A stretch of DNA of 64,000 bases from an uncultured Neisseriaceae bacterium (lineage in GTDB: Bacteria; Pseudomonadota; Gammaproteobacteria; Burkholderiales; Neisseriaceae): NCBI GenBank assembly GCA_945267035.1, contig CALYOS010000003.1, positions 42,678 to 106,677 on the forward strand, written 5' to 3'. Under the pieces are notes generated by a model. It had not been told where the DNA came from. It ran no database searches and saw only the letters and a list, made by a program, of their open reading frames with translations. This document shows, piece by piece, positions 56,500 through 64,000 of this stretch; position 1 is the stretch's first letter; each line of letters starts with the position of its first letter. A program made the position numbers and the translations under genes.

Positions 56500-57975
56500 T
56501 TAATCCAGCTGTTGGCTTAAATTAACCTGATCCAGTGGTACTTTGCGGGTACGATAACGGATTTTATGGTACAGGTAAAAAGCGGCAAAAACGGGTAATC
56601 CCATGTAGGTGATGGCAAAGCGTTGCCATTTGAAGTCGCCATGCAACAATAAATTGCTATCCTGTCCCATGATGACCAGAATACACAAGAATAAAGCCAG
56701 AATCGGACCGAAGGGAAACCATTTGGCTTTGTAAACCAAAGTATTCACGTCGCGACCTTGATGCACAAAGGCACGACGGAAGCGATAATGACTGATGGCA
56801 ATGCCCAGCCACGCGATGAATCCGGTAAGACCTGAAGCTGCGACGACATATTCATAAGCCCCTTCATCGATACTTTCCAGTAAGAAAATCGCCAGCACAA
56901 TGATTGCTGTTGCCAGTAAGGCTAAAACTGGTACACCACGGCGATTTACCTGACCAAACGAGCGATGTGCCATCCCTGTTTTGCCCATGGCGTATAACAT
57001 GCGGGTAGAGGCATACAGACCAGAATTACCGGCAGAAAGAATTGAGGTCAGAATGACGGTATTCATTATTGCGGCGGCAAAAGCCAGTCCAGCTCGTTCA
57101 AACACTAAAGTAAACGGAGATTTGGCTATTTGATCAACATCTGCACCTAACAGGGCATTGCTGTTATAAGGGATCAGTAGTCCGATCACCAACATGGCCA
57201 AAATGTAAAATATCAAAATGCGCCAGAACACCTGCTTGACTGCCTTAGGAATACTGGTCTGCGGATCTTCGGATTCGCCGGCGGTAATGCCGATGAGTTC
57301 AGTACCTTGAAAGGAGAAGCCAGCAATGAGGAATACGCCTAAAACGGTAAAGAATCTCCCCGACCAGCCGTTGCCCAAAATAGGGGCATCGCCAATGGTG
57401 AAATTGGTCAGTCCGACATATTGTCCGCCAAGTATCCCGAGTATCGTCAATACACCAATCACCAGAAAAACAATGACGGTGACGACTTTAATCAAGGCAA
57501 ACCAGTATTCAGATTCACCATATACCCGCACGGACAGTATATTGAGCAGAAATATCAAGGTAAAAAATAACAGGCTCCAACACCATGGAGGCATGAAACG
57601 TAAGGGTTCCCAATAGGTGATAACCAATGCGGAAATCGATATATCAGCGGCTACAGTGATTACCCAGTTAAACCAATAATTCCAGCCTAAGGCAAATCCT
57701 AAGGAGGGATCCACAAAACGGGCTGCGTAGGTAGAAAATGAACCTGAAGTTGGCAAATAAGTGGCCATTTCGCCTAAAGAGGTCATTAAAAAATACACCA
57801 TGACCCCGATAGCGATGTAAGCCAGTAAGGCACCGCCAGGTCCGGCATCGTGAATAGCACTGCCACTGGCCATAAACAGTCCCGTACCAATGCTGCCACC
57901 AATTGCAATCATCGACAGGTGACGGGTTTTCAAATGGCGTCTAACTTGATTAGAAGAAGATTGGGTGTCTGTCAT
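56500..57975 (-). CDS. Amino acid permease, LysP-like
   Basis: Inner-membrane APC-family permease, 491 residues and 12 helices, close in length and pattern to E. coli LysP (489). Motifs are HLSMIAIGGSIGTGLFMASG (helix 1), ATYLPTSGSFSTYAARFVDPSLGFALGWNYWFNW and FQGTELIGITAGESEDPQTSIPKAVKQVFWRIL. It probably imports lysine with protons. The ATG at 57975 is preferred to the GTG at 58017. No lysine riboswitch is seen upstream. Confidence 0.87.
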   Translation of the reverse strand: MTDTQSSSNQVRRHLKTRHLSMIAIGGSIGTGLFMASGSAIHDAGPGGALLAYIAIGVMVYFLMTSLGEMATYLPTSGSFSTYAARFVDPSLGFALGWNYWFNWVITVAADISISALVITYWEPLRFMPPWCWSLLFFTLIFLLNILSVRVYGESEYWFALIKVVTVIVFLVIGVLTILGILGGQYVGLTNFTIGDAPILGNGWSGRFFTVLGVFLIAGFSFQGTELIGITAGESEDPQTSIPKAVKQVFWRILIFYILAMLVIGLLIPYNSNALLGADVDQIAKSPFTLVFERAGLAFAAAIMNTVILTSILSAGNSGLYASTRMLYAMGKTGMAHRSFGQVNRRGVPVLALLATAIIVLAIFLLESIDEGAYEYVVAASGLTGFIAWLGIAISHYRFRRAFVHQGRDVNTLVYKAKWFPFGPILALFLCILVIMGQDSNLLLHGDFKWQRFAITYMGLPVFAAFYLYHKIRYRTRKVPLDQVNLSQQLD

Positions 57976-58224
57976 TTTATTATTCAATTTAATCGATTCT
58001 GTTATGTCTCCCCACACAAGCCAATATACAACACATGCTGTTGGCGCCCAAATACCCTTAAATCAGAAGCTTTCTGCGCTTTAAATGGTAATAGTGGGCT
58101 GTAGAAATGGCGGTTAGGTTTGGTCTAACTGCTTGGTTATGCAGTATAAAACCATATGACATATCAAGTTTTAATGTCTAAAACAATTATTATAACAAAC
58201 CCTAGGAATGACTGGCGTGATAAT

Positions 58225-59292
58225 TCAATGTTTTTGTTCACTCAAAAACTGCTGACCATTATCCAGTACAATCACTTTTTCCGGCCAACGCAACGCCGCC
58301 AGATGCATCCGGCTGCGCGCAGGATCAATTGATTGTTGCCGTTCGCGCCAACGCGCGCCAACTGAATAATCTACACAGAAAACCTGTTGTTTAGCGCCCA
58401 GCCATTGTGTTGGTGGTTCCTGAAATAATTCTTTGCGGTGTTCTGCCACCCCATCACGATACCAGCTCCGCCAGTAATGACCGATGATGACGGCCACCGA
58501 ATCAGTATAATGTTGCCACCATGGTTTGCGAATGGTAAACCGCCAACGTCCATTAATATAAAAGGGAGCTGTAGCTAAAGCCTGTATGCCACTGGTGAGA
58601 GCCCGTAATGGATTGTGGCAGCTTCGCATTAAGTCATAATGGGCGATGCCTGGCTGAAATGACATGCTGACATTTTCGTCTTCCAGTTTGGCACCCAAAA
58701 GCTGAATTTCCCTTTTGTATACTTCATACCACTCAGTTTGTTTGAAATCATCATGAAAACGATGTTCCCAATATTGATTGACATCGGTTAGGGAAGAGGA
58801 CTGATATTCATTCAGTTTGTGAATACTCTCGGGTAACCATGCAGCGTGAACAATGCGTAGATCGTCCCGTTGCAATATTAATGGCCATTGTCCAAGCTGG
58901 TCTGTTAATTGTTGGCGTTTGTGTTTGGCATAATGTTGCCATGGTGCATAACGCGCCTCATCTTGAGTACGTTCAGTAAAAAACCAGCCTGAACCATCTT
59001 TAGGGTCATTAATCAACAAATTTAATTCATGATTGCCAATGACACTGAAGGCATTTCCTTTGGCTACAGCTTCGATAGTCCAATCTAATACGGCTGGACT
59101 ATCTGTGCCTCGATCACACAAGTCGCCGACAAATACCAGTTTGCGCCCGTGAGGATGATGACCATATTCATCATAGCCAAGGAAATGTAATAAATGTTGT
59201 AACGGCAGCCATTCACCGTGCACATCGCCAATGATATCCAGCGGTACACCAGCAGGTAAGCTACGAATAAAGGGACTTTGATAAGCATCCAT
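58225..59292 (-). CDS. Metallophosphoesterase
   Basis: Calcineurin-like phosphoesterase, 355 residues, with the two-metal motifs in order: DIIGDVHGEWLPL, FVGDLCDRGTDSP, SVIGNHELNLL and later RIVHAAW. This resembles bis(5'-nucleosyl)-tetraphosphatase/PP2A-type phosphatases, with a long C-terminal part containing IIGHYWRSW and the final DYSVG block. The ATG at 59292 is chosen as the motif begins soon after; the frame opens 42 codons upstream. The substrate is not known. Confidence 0.88.
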   Translation of the reverse strand: MDAYQSPFIRSLPAGVPLDIIGDVHGEWLPLQHLLHFLGYDEYGHHPHGRKLVFVGDLCDRGTDSPAVLDWTIEAVAKGNAFSVIGNHELNLLINDPKDGSGWFFTERTQDEARYAPWQHYAKHKRQQLTDQLGQWPLILQRDDLRIVHAAWLPESIHKLNEYQSSSLTDVNQYWEHRFHDDFKQTEWYEVYKREIQLLGAKLEDENVSMSFQPGIAHYDLMRSCHNPLRALTSGIQALATAPFYINGRWRFTIRKPWWQHYTDSVAVIIGHYWRSWYRDGVAEHRKELFQEPPTQWLGAKQQVFCVDYSVGARWRERQQSIDPARSRMHLAALRWPEKVIVLDNGQQFLSEQKH

Positions 59293-59592
59293 AATCAATA
59301 CGATCTGAGCAGCTAGTACAGCGGTTGTGTGTGTATGTCTATGTATTGTAAGACAATGTTTAATCAATTTAAGCGAATAAACATAGCACAGTATATTGAA
59401 ATATGCCAACTTAAGCATTGAAATAGGGTGCTATTTACATGGGAGTAAGTATGAATTGATTAAAGAATGTTAATTTTTTCAAATGATTAGAAAACGCTAT
59501 CTAAATGCTCTTGTGGTAAATGTTACTTTTATCAATCTTATCTTTGCCAAACTGCTTATTTTCGGCTAAACTCGCATACTATTTTTAAATTT

Positions 59593-59668
59593 GCATCCAT
59601 AGCTCAGTTGGAAGAGTGTCGGTTTCCGAAGCCGGAGGTCACAGGTTCGATCCCTGTTGGGTGCACCA
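59593..59668 (+). tRNA. tRNA-Arg (anticodon CCG)
   Basis: A full cloverleaf is present: acceptor GCATCCA pairs with TGGGTGC, the D-arm is GCTC-loop-GAGT, the anticodon arm TCGGT-TTCCGAA-GCCGG has anticodon CCG (reads CGG, Arg), and the T-arm is ACAGG-TTCGATC-CCTGT. The CCA end is encoded. The anticodon loop has the usual T33 and A37. Confidence 0.95.
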
Positions 59669-59681
59669 ATAAATATATGCG

Positions 59682-59716
59682 GGACTTTCAACTCTACTGA
59701 AAGTCCTTTAGTTTTA
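59682..59716 (+). terminator. Terminator after tRNA-Arg
   Basis: GGACTTTCA at 59682-59690 pairs with TGAAAGTCC at 59698-59706 and is followed by TTTAGTTTTA, 13 bases after the tRNA. Confidence 0.8.
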
Positions 59717-60285
59717 TCTTCTGACTAGCTTTTCACTATCCTAAATTACCATTTAAGCCCTTGTAATTAAGCCATCAAGAGTCATCTAGCACATAAATTG
59801 GTGTTGATATAGCCCAACTGATGCCTATCTGAACTGAATGTGCCTCAATAAAGATAACCTCTTGACATTCAAATAATCGATTTTGCAGTTCAAATCATTT
59901 AACAGCATGATCAATGCAGAGCACTATGAAGAAAAAATTCTTTGACAAAAACTAATTGATAACAGAGTGTGATATCAATGAGTAAATTAACACACCTGTA
60001 GAAACAACGCTTGCCGAAAAATTTAGGTAGGTCTTAGCAACGAAACATGATAAGGCGACAGATTAATCAATCATGAAAGAGGTGATGACACCGAAGTAAA
60101 AGCATGGGCAAAATATTAAATGCCACGACTTCGTCGCCAGACATTAAGTGAGGAAGAGAGAAAAGCGCCAGTTAACAGGCGAATGGCATGTCAAATTCAT
60201 AACTGTGGGCGAGTAAATCCCCCATAGAAGACTACTCATCCACGCGTTTAAGAGAAAATTCTGATTTTCTTTTTAGGTTCCGCAA
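59717..60285. other. Probable coding debris between tRNA-Arg and effector/immunity cluster
   Basis: No intact ORF. Plus-strand segments around 60050-60230 read like worn coding sequence in one frame (GDDTEVKAWAKY, stop, MPRLRRQTLSEEERKAPVN) but no family is recognised. It may include the edge of an island inserted near the tRNA. Confidence 0.35.
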
Positions 60286-61518
60286 CTAATCTATTTTTCG
60301 AGACATAACAATTAATTCAGTTAGACCATCGGTTTCATAATGTTGATATAGGAAAATAATTCCATATTTGTCATCCTGAATTTTAATAATTTTGAGAATC
60401 CTTAGTTTTCGCTGGCTTAATTGAAACGTTTCTTGTGTCAGCACATTGAGAAAATGGCCATCCTGATGTTGAATAAAACCTTCAATCACCTCATCATGGC
60501 GAATAGTTATCCAGTTGAGCGTATAATTGGTGTCTGAAAAAATAACTACATAAGTTTGCTCAGAAATTTGTATTGAATCATGAATATATTGAATTATGTG
60601 TTCATGTTGAAACAAAACATCCTGCTTAATTTTGCCTTCTGGTGAAATAGTAATGAGATAAATTAGGTTCTCTCCATTCAGACTTAAAACCCGAGATGTT
60701 TCGCTAAAGCTTAAAACTAACGCTCTGTTTGGATAAAACCCTTTATCCACTTTGATTATTCTTGAGTTTATAATATTACCTTTTTCATCAATTTGGCGGT
60801 GCAACCAACCATCCTCACCTGGCGCAGGTGCGAGTAAATGAAATTCATTGTTGCTTGGATGAATAAAAAAATGGTTGCTTTTAGGTAAGGGTATTTCGTT
60901 TTGGCGGAAAGTATAGACGCCATTGTGTTTCAACTTAAGAAGAGTTAGTTGGTCTGGCTGTCTGTATGTTTCATAACTGACAGAATCGACAATATGATAA
61001 AAAATACTCGATTGATTAACCACACCCTTAAAATCACCATTAGCAAGCCGTATAGACTTAGATAAAACCGTGTATGGTAAAACAGTGTATTGGCGGTTTA
61101 AAAGTGGGATGATGACATTAGATTTTTTTTTGAACTGATTGACTTCAAGCAGAGTATAAGGCTGATAATCTGGACCGATAAACATATTAGCGAGAAGTAG
61201 TGTTGGATCTTCACATTCAGGATCTTCACCTTCATTTTCAAGGTAATAATCAACTTTATTCGCATCCAGATCGATAACACAATAGAAGTAAAAATCCAAA
61301 TCTTTTGCTACGTCTGGGTCAGACTGTATATAATATGCCATACAGATAATCAGCGTACGCGGATCAATCAAGATGATATCATGCACCCAAAACTGATCAA
61401 TGATGACATCGTTCGGCCCCATAATATGTTGGGGAAATAAATGTATCACGTGTCCTAATCCAGTCAAATTAGAATTGAGTTCAGTCATGGGAATATCAAT
61501 TTTTTCTAATGTTATCAT
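60286..61518 (-). CDS. Hypothetical 410-residue protein in effector/immunity cluster
   Basis: A cytoplasmic protein without signal peptide or membrane segments. It is rich in beta-strand patterns with aromatic and acidic residues (IIDQFWVHDIILIDPRTLIICMAYY and DLDFYFYCVIDLDANKVDYYLENEGEDPE split by turns), with repeated short strand pairs in the second half, compatible with a beta-propeller or WD/Kelch-like fold. No family is recognised. The ATG follows GAGGA at good spacing. It lies last in a tight minus-strand cluster of toxin/immunity-type genes, so an immunity or accessory role is inferred only from position. Confidence 0.7.
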   Translation of the reverse strand: MITLEKIDIPMTELNSNLTGLGHVIHLFPQHIMGPNDVIIDQFWVHDIILIDPRTLIICMAYYIQSDPDVAKDLDFYFYCVIDLDANKVDYYLENEGEDPECEDPTLLLANMFIGPDYQPYTLLEVNQFKKKSNVIIPLLNRQYTVLPYTVLSKSIRLANGDFKGVVNQSSIFYHIVDSVSYETYRQPDQLTLLKLKHNGVYTFRQNEIPLPKSNHFFIHPSNNEFHLLAPAPGEDGWLHRQIDEKGNIINSRIIKVDKGFYPNRALVLSFSETSRVLSLNGENLIYLITISPEGKIKQDVLFQHEHIIQYIHDSIQISEQTYVVIFSDTNYTLNWITIRHDEVIEGFIQHQDGHFLNVLTQETFQLSQRKLRILKIIKIQDDKYGIIFLYQHYETDGLTELIVMSRKID

Positions 61519-61534
61519 GGTGTATCCTCTATTT

Positions 61535-61886
61535 TTAAATAAGATAGTTGGAATTTATTAAATCTGCAGCTGCATAATTGTTTGATATTATTTTTTCTCC
61601 ATTAATATTTATAATTTCAATTTTTATCCGTTTATTTTTTGTACGTATAAACATATCTAAAAAATTTTTATTTATATATTTCTCCACTAATACAAGTTTA
61701 TTATTGATATAAATCGCTCGTAAATAATGATTTTTCTTTTTACCCTTTCAATATCAATCATGTTGATTAATTTGATTATATGATGATATCCAGAAAAACT
61801 TCCATAATATTTTACTTCCATATTTATTCTTTTTGCAGTGGCGAAAGCAAAAACAAAACGAGAATTAAAAGAACAGTTTTTTTCAT
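61535..61886 (-). pseudogene. Frameshifted small secreted protein, immunity-like
   Basis: It starts with a signal-peptide-like segment MKKTVLLILVLFLLSPL from the ATG at 61886, then shifts frame to MEVKYYGSFSGYHHIIKLINMI (frame with an ATG at 61821). It shifts again after ERVKR to a frame reading NHYLRAIYINNKLVLVEKY and IKIEIININGEKI, ending at TAA 61535-61537. Two frame changes interrupt a product that would be about 115 residues. It lies directly upstream of the 410-residue gene (17-base gap). Family unknown. Confidence 0.55.
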
Positions 61887-62219
61887 TTTGGATTTAGTAT
61901 CTTGTTGGGCAAAATAAGCATCTAATACCGTTGGATTATCCCCATAAGGCGATTTGTTTAATGTAACTGTTTGTCCCGTATTCGTTATTTGAATTCTTGC
62001 TCCGCTCGATTGCCCTTCATGGGTAGTTCCTTCAATAGAGCCGCCTATATTGCTTCTGTTTGTAGTCCCGCTATTATGTAAATCATTGGAGCAGGAAGTA
62101 AAAGACAGACAGAAAAATAAGCTCAGTACCAAAACAGCATGGAATTTTCCTTTTCCGTATTTAAAATCTAGTTTTTGTTGAAAATCGTGTATGTGAAGAG
62201 TTTTTTTGTATTTCTTCAT
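61824..62219 (-). CDS. Small lipoprotein-like ORF, start uncertain
   Basis: An open frame with a hydrophobic stretch and lipobox SFTSC (VLVLSLFFCLSFTSC), followed by a glycine/serine/threonine-rich mature part (HNSGTTNRSNIGGSIEG) and NTGQTVTLNKSPYGDNPTVLDAYF. The first codons before the hydrophobic stretch are an out-of-frame reading of the neighbouring pseudogene, so the true start is near 62130 (a TTG at 62132) or has been lost by a frameshift. Its last 20 codons read into the signal peptide of the next gene (MKKTVLLILVLFLL), so the normal stop is also missing. Confidence 0.4.
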   Translation of the reverse strand: MKKYKKTLHIHDFQQKLDFKYGKGKFHAVLVLSLFFCLSFTSCSNDLHNSGTTNRSNIGGSIEGTTHEGQSSGARIQITNTGQTVTLNKSPYGDNPTVLDAYFAQQDTKSKMKKTVLLILVLFLLSPLQKE

Positions 62220-62485
62220 ATGATATTGTATTAAGTGTGTAGCGTATTTTTTTATAGTTTTCTCCAAAAGAGAAACGAATTGATAGAGAGGCATTTTTAG
62301 ACGGAATTATCGGGTTGCAAATGATAGATGCCTTCATATTCATCTAGCTTGGGATTATCTTCCTTTTTATATTTATTTTTCTGAGCTCAGCTAACGCTTG
62401 TAAATCTGATAAATAGTATTGTTCTTGTATTTTTCCGGTTATTTTTATTTCAGTATCAGTTATTAGTTTACTTTTTTCATTTTTC
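62161..62485 (-). pseudogene. Frameshifted remnant of a small gene downstream of the YwqK-repeat gene
   Basis: The minus strand reads protein-like sequence in successive frames: EIKITGKIQEQYYLSDLQALAEL (from near 62487), then EDNPKLDEYEGIYHLQPDNSV, then LSIRFSFGENYKKIRYTLNTIS and a stop at 62161. A possible original start ATGAAAAAAG lies just after the stop of the preceding gene at 62495. The restored product would be about 105 residues. It is probably an immunity-type gene; family not recognised. Confidence 0.5.
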
Positions 62486-62494
62486 AATTATTTA

Positions 62495-63178
62495 TTATTT
62501 CGGTATGGTGAAAAGCTCTTTTAACTCAGTCTCATATAAATCATCAAAATTGTAAATTTTCTTTGAAACAACTTTTCCATTCTTATATTGAGTTACGATT
62601 TTATAGTCTTTGCCGAATTCATCAGGATGATAATAGGTGGTTTCGATTAAATCGCCTTTTTCATCGTATGTTTTCCATAATCCTACAGGTATTGTGGTAG
62701 CATTATACATATCCATAACCCCTTCATATTGCTTAACGCCATTTTCAAAGTAAATAGTAGTGAGTTTGGGTAATTCTAAAGAGTCAGTAACTATTGTTTC
62801 TATAAGATTTATTTGTCCATTAGGATAATAAATAACATATAATACATCTCCTTTTTTAACTTCATCTCTTACATAACGGATGAATTTTAGTTTTCCATTT
62901 GGGTAAAATCCTTGAGCAGAAATGCCGTCTCGTTGATATGATGACATATAATACACAGATTCTAATTGACCGCCTTTAGTATAGTAAGTTTTTATATAAT
63001 CCGCTGCTTTATTGCCATTGATATAATATTCATACCGTAGAAAACCCTCCGGAGTATTGGATTCTTTAATTCGTACTGAATTTGAAGGGGGAGCTTCGGA
63101 AATCTTTTTTGCTTCAATGCGTTGAACACATGCCAAAATGCCAACAAAAAAAATAGACACTATTAGTAATTTTTTCAT
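62495..63178 (-). CDS. YwqK-like (MORN_2 repeat) lipoprotein, candidate immunity protein
   Basis: A 227-residue lipoprotein with lipobox ILAC giving Cys17. The mature part is made of YwqK/MORN_2-type repeats: RYEYYINGNKAADYIKTYY, SAQGFYPNGKLKFIRYVRD, YVIYYPNGQINLIETI, TIYFENGVKQYEGVMD, LWKTYDEKGDLIETTYY and TQYKNGKVVSKKIYN. Proteins of this repeat family are often annotated as antitoxins and occur next to toxins. It begins 8 bases after the amidase pseudogene on the same strand, as expected for an effector/immunity pair, and its lipid anchor would place it where a peptidoglycan amidase acts. That pairing is inference. Confidence 0.8.
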   Translation of the reverse strand: MKKLLIVSIFFVGILACVQRIEAKKISEAPPSNSVRIKESNTPEGFLRYEYYINGNKAADYIKTYYTKGGQLESVYYMSSYQRDGISAQGFYPNGKLKFIRYVRDEVKKGDVLYVIYYPNGQINLIETIVTDSLELPKLTTIYFENGVKQYEGVMDMYNATTIPVGLWKTYDEKGDLIETTYYHPDEFGKDYKIVTQYKNGKVVSKKIYNFDDLYETELKELFTIPK

Positions 63179-63185
63179 TTTATTC

Positions 63186-64000
63186 TTAAAAATGTTTATT
63201 AATGTTGATTTCTAACCCTTGAGCAAGTTGCTCTGCTATTAAGTCCATATTGTCGTAAATACTTTTTGCATCTTTAGGGTGTGTAATATAACCAAGCTCG
63301 ATTAAAACTTTATATTTCGTTTGATTTTTTCCCCAAAGAACTCCTACATTATTTCTAGCATCAGGGTGTTTCTTTCCTATATTGACAACAGTATAACAAC
63401 TAAAAATATCATTAGCTAATTCTAGCCCTTTTTTATCTCCTTCATTATAGATAACATGCGCGCCGGAAGTAAAATTGGTTAAGCCATCCGCATGAATAGA
63501 AATAAAATAATCCGCTTTGTTGTTATTAGCTATATCACAGCGAAAATAGATAGCTTCTTTATTATTGGCAACATTAACAACGATTTTACTATTTCTGGTA
63601 ATTAAAACATTTAGCCTTTTTGTAGCAATAGTTTATAAAGTTTTATTGAAACTTCATAAACCATACTAGATTCAGTTCTCTCATGATTTAATTTATTATT
63701 TTACTTTTTGAATAATCATTATTTCCAATAATCCATGTATTCGGAGCCTCTAGAACATATGAGGAAAGATCTATAACTGTTGCGGTTTTTGTTTGTACAT
63801 TACCTTTTGCATGTTTTAAAATTTACCCATTGTTCGCTTTTAATTTGTATTGGTATATTCTTGCTTGAGCTCCTTCATTTCCCGGTGTAACCCCATGTCC
63901 TAGAACAATCACAATAACAGGTCTACTTTTTTTTAACTGAAATTTATTTAAATTTTCAGTTAAAAAGTCATAATAATTTAAATTATCCACGGCACTAAAT
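63186..64000 (-). pseudogene. N-acetylmuramoyl-L-alanine amidase (Amidase_3), decayed, extends past window edge
   Basis: Minus-strand sequence encodes a zinc amidase of the Amidase_3 type in three frames. From the window edge the frame reads RPVIVIVLGHGVTPGNEGAQ, with the first zinc histidine, then a TAA at 63823-63825, then AKGNVQTKTATVIDLSSYVLE and a stop at 63688-63690. A second frame covers HERTESSMVYEVSIKLYKLLL. A third, from about 63620, has LNVLITRNSKIVVNVANN, ADYFISIHADG with the second histidine, and VLIELGYITHPKDAKSIYDN with the catalytic glutamate, ending at 63186. The frame is open at 64000, so a longer N-terminal part (possibly a delivery domain) lies outside. It is damaged but its motifs survive. 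Confidence 0.75.

Noticed and set aside
1..64000. CRISPR arrays, intact insertion sequences and prophage genes
   Set aside because: No regularly spaced direct repeats, no transposase or integrase ORF and no paired terminal inverted repeats were seen.

Overview
The window is a chromosomal segment of a low-GC betaproteobacterium, most likely a member of the Neisseriaceae. Three things suggest this: the HpaR/NadR-type MarR regulator resembles neisserial FarR/NadR; there is an exact 12-base match to a Neisseriaceae DNA-uptake-sequence dialect at 22878-22889, with related halves in several terminators; and the housekeeping set (cysS, glmS, glmU, valS, ffh, fba, ubiG) looks betaproteobacterial. The base composition, the decayed toxin/immunity genes and the micro-oxic gene set would suit a host-gut species such as Snodgrassella. 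That genus call is inference from memory, not a database result.

Layout. 1-3.0 kb: 3' end of cysS, a TPP riboswitch with thiM-thiE, and rpmE with a clear promoter and terminator. 3.1-9 kb: a decayed minus-strand gene, a urea transporter, a TerC-family protein, a flavodoxin-family protein, and a lipoprotein gene flanked by a direct repeat of about 180 bp. 9-13 kb: yaaA, yjdM and a minus-strand heme operon (hutW, hutX, chuY-like) behind a strong Fur-box candidate. 13.4-23.9 kb: a frameshifted GtrII-type glucosyltransferase, glmS, feoA-feoB-feoC, glmU, a small lipoprotein and a HAD nucleotidase. 24.2-35.1 kb: thiBPQ, fba, an HpaR/NadR regulator with an HpaC-like flavin reductase, valS and ffh. 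36-38.6 kb: an MHS-family transporter followed by a nucleoside hydrolase. 38.6-46.5 kb: an AT-rich accessory stretch with three paralogous DUF3829 lipoproteins (one truncated), a GyrI-like pseudogene, an exported protein of unknown function and a YiiX-type amidase. 46.6-59.7 kb: azlCD, a nitroreductase, a divergent endonuclease V, ubiU-ubiV-ubiT, ubiG, a GT-C glycosyltransferase, a LysP-like permease, a metallophosphoesterase and tRNA-Arg(CCG). 59.7-64 kb: an AT-rich minus-strand cluster that reads as a worn effector/immunity island, with an amidase pseudogene, a YwqK-repeat lipoprotein, fragmentary small genes and a 410-residue protein.

How the genes fit together. Two thiamine systems (salvage thiM/thiE and uptake thiBPQ) point to reliance on external thiamine and its thiazole moiety. 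Iron supply is covered by Feo (Fe2+) and by oxygen-independent heme breakdown (HutW/HutX/ChuY-like). Together with UbiU/UbiV/UbiT this indicates life in a habitat that is at least intermittently anoxic. GlmS and GlmU feed UDP-GlcNAc synthesis. The accessory stretches are full of frameshifts and in-frame stops, consistent with turnover of immunity or surface genes.
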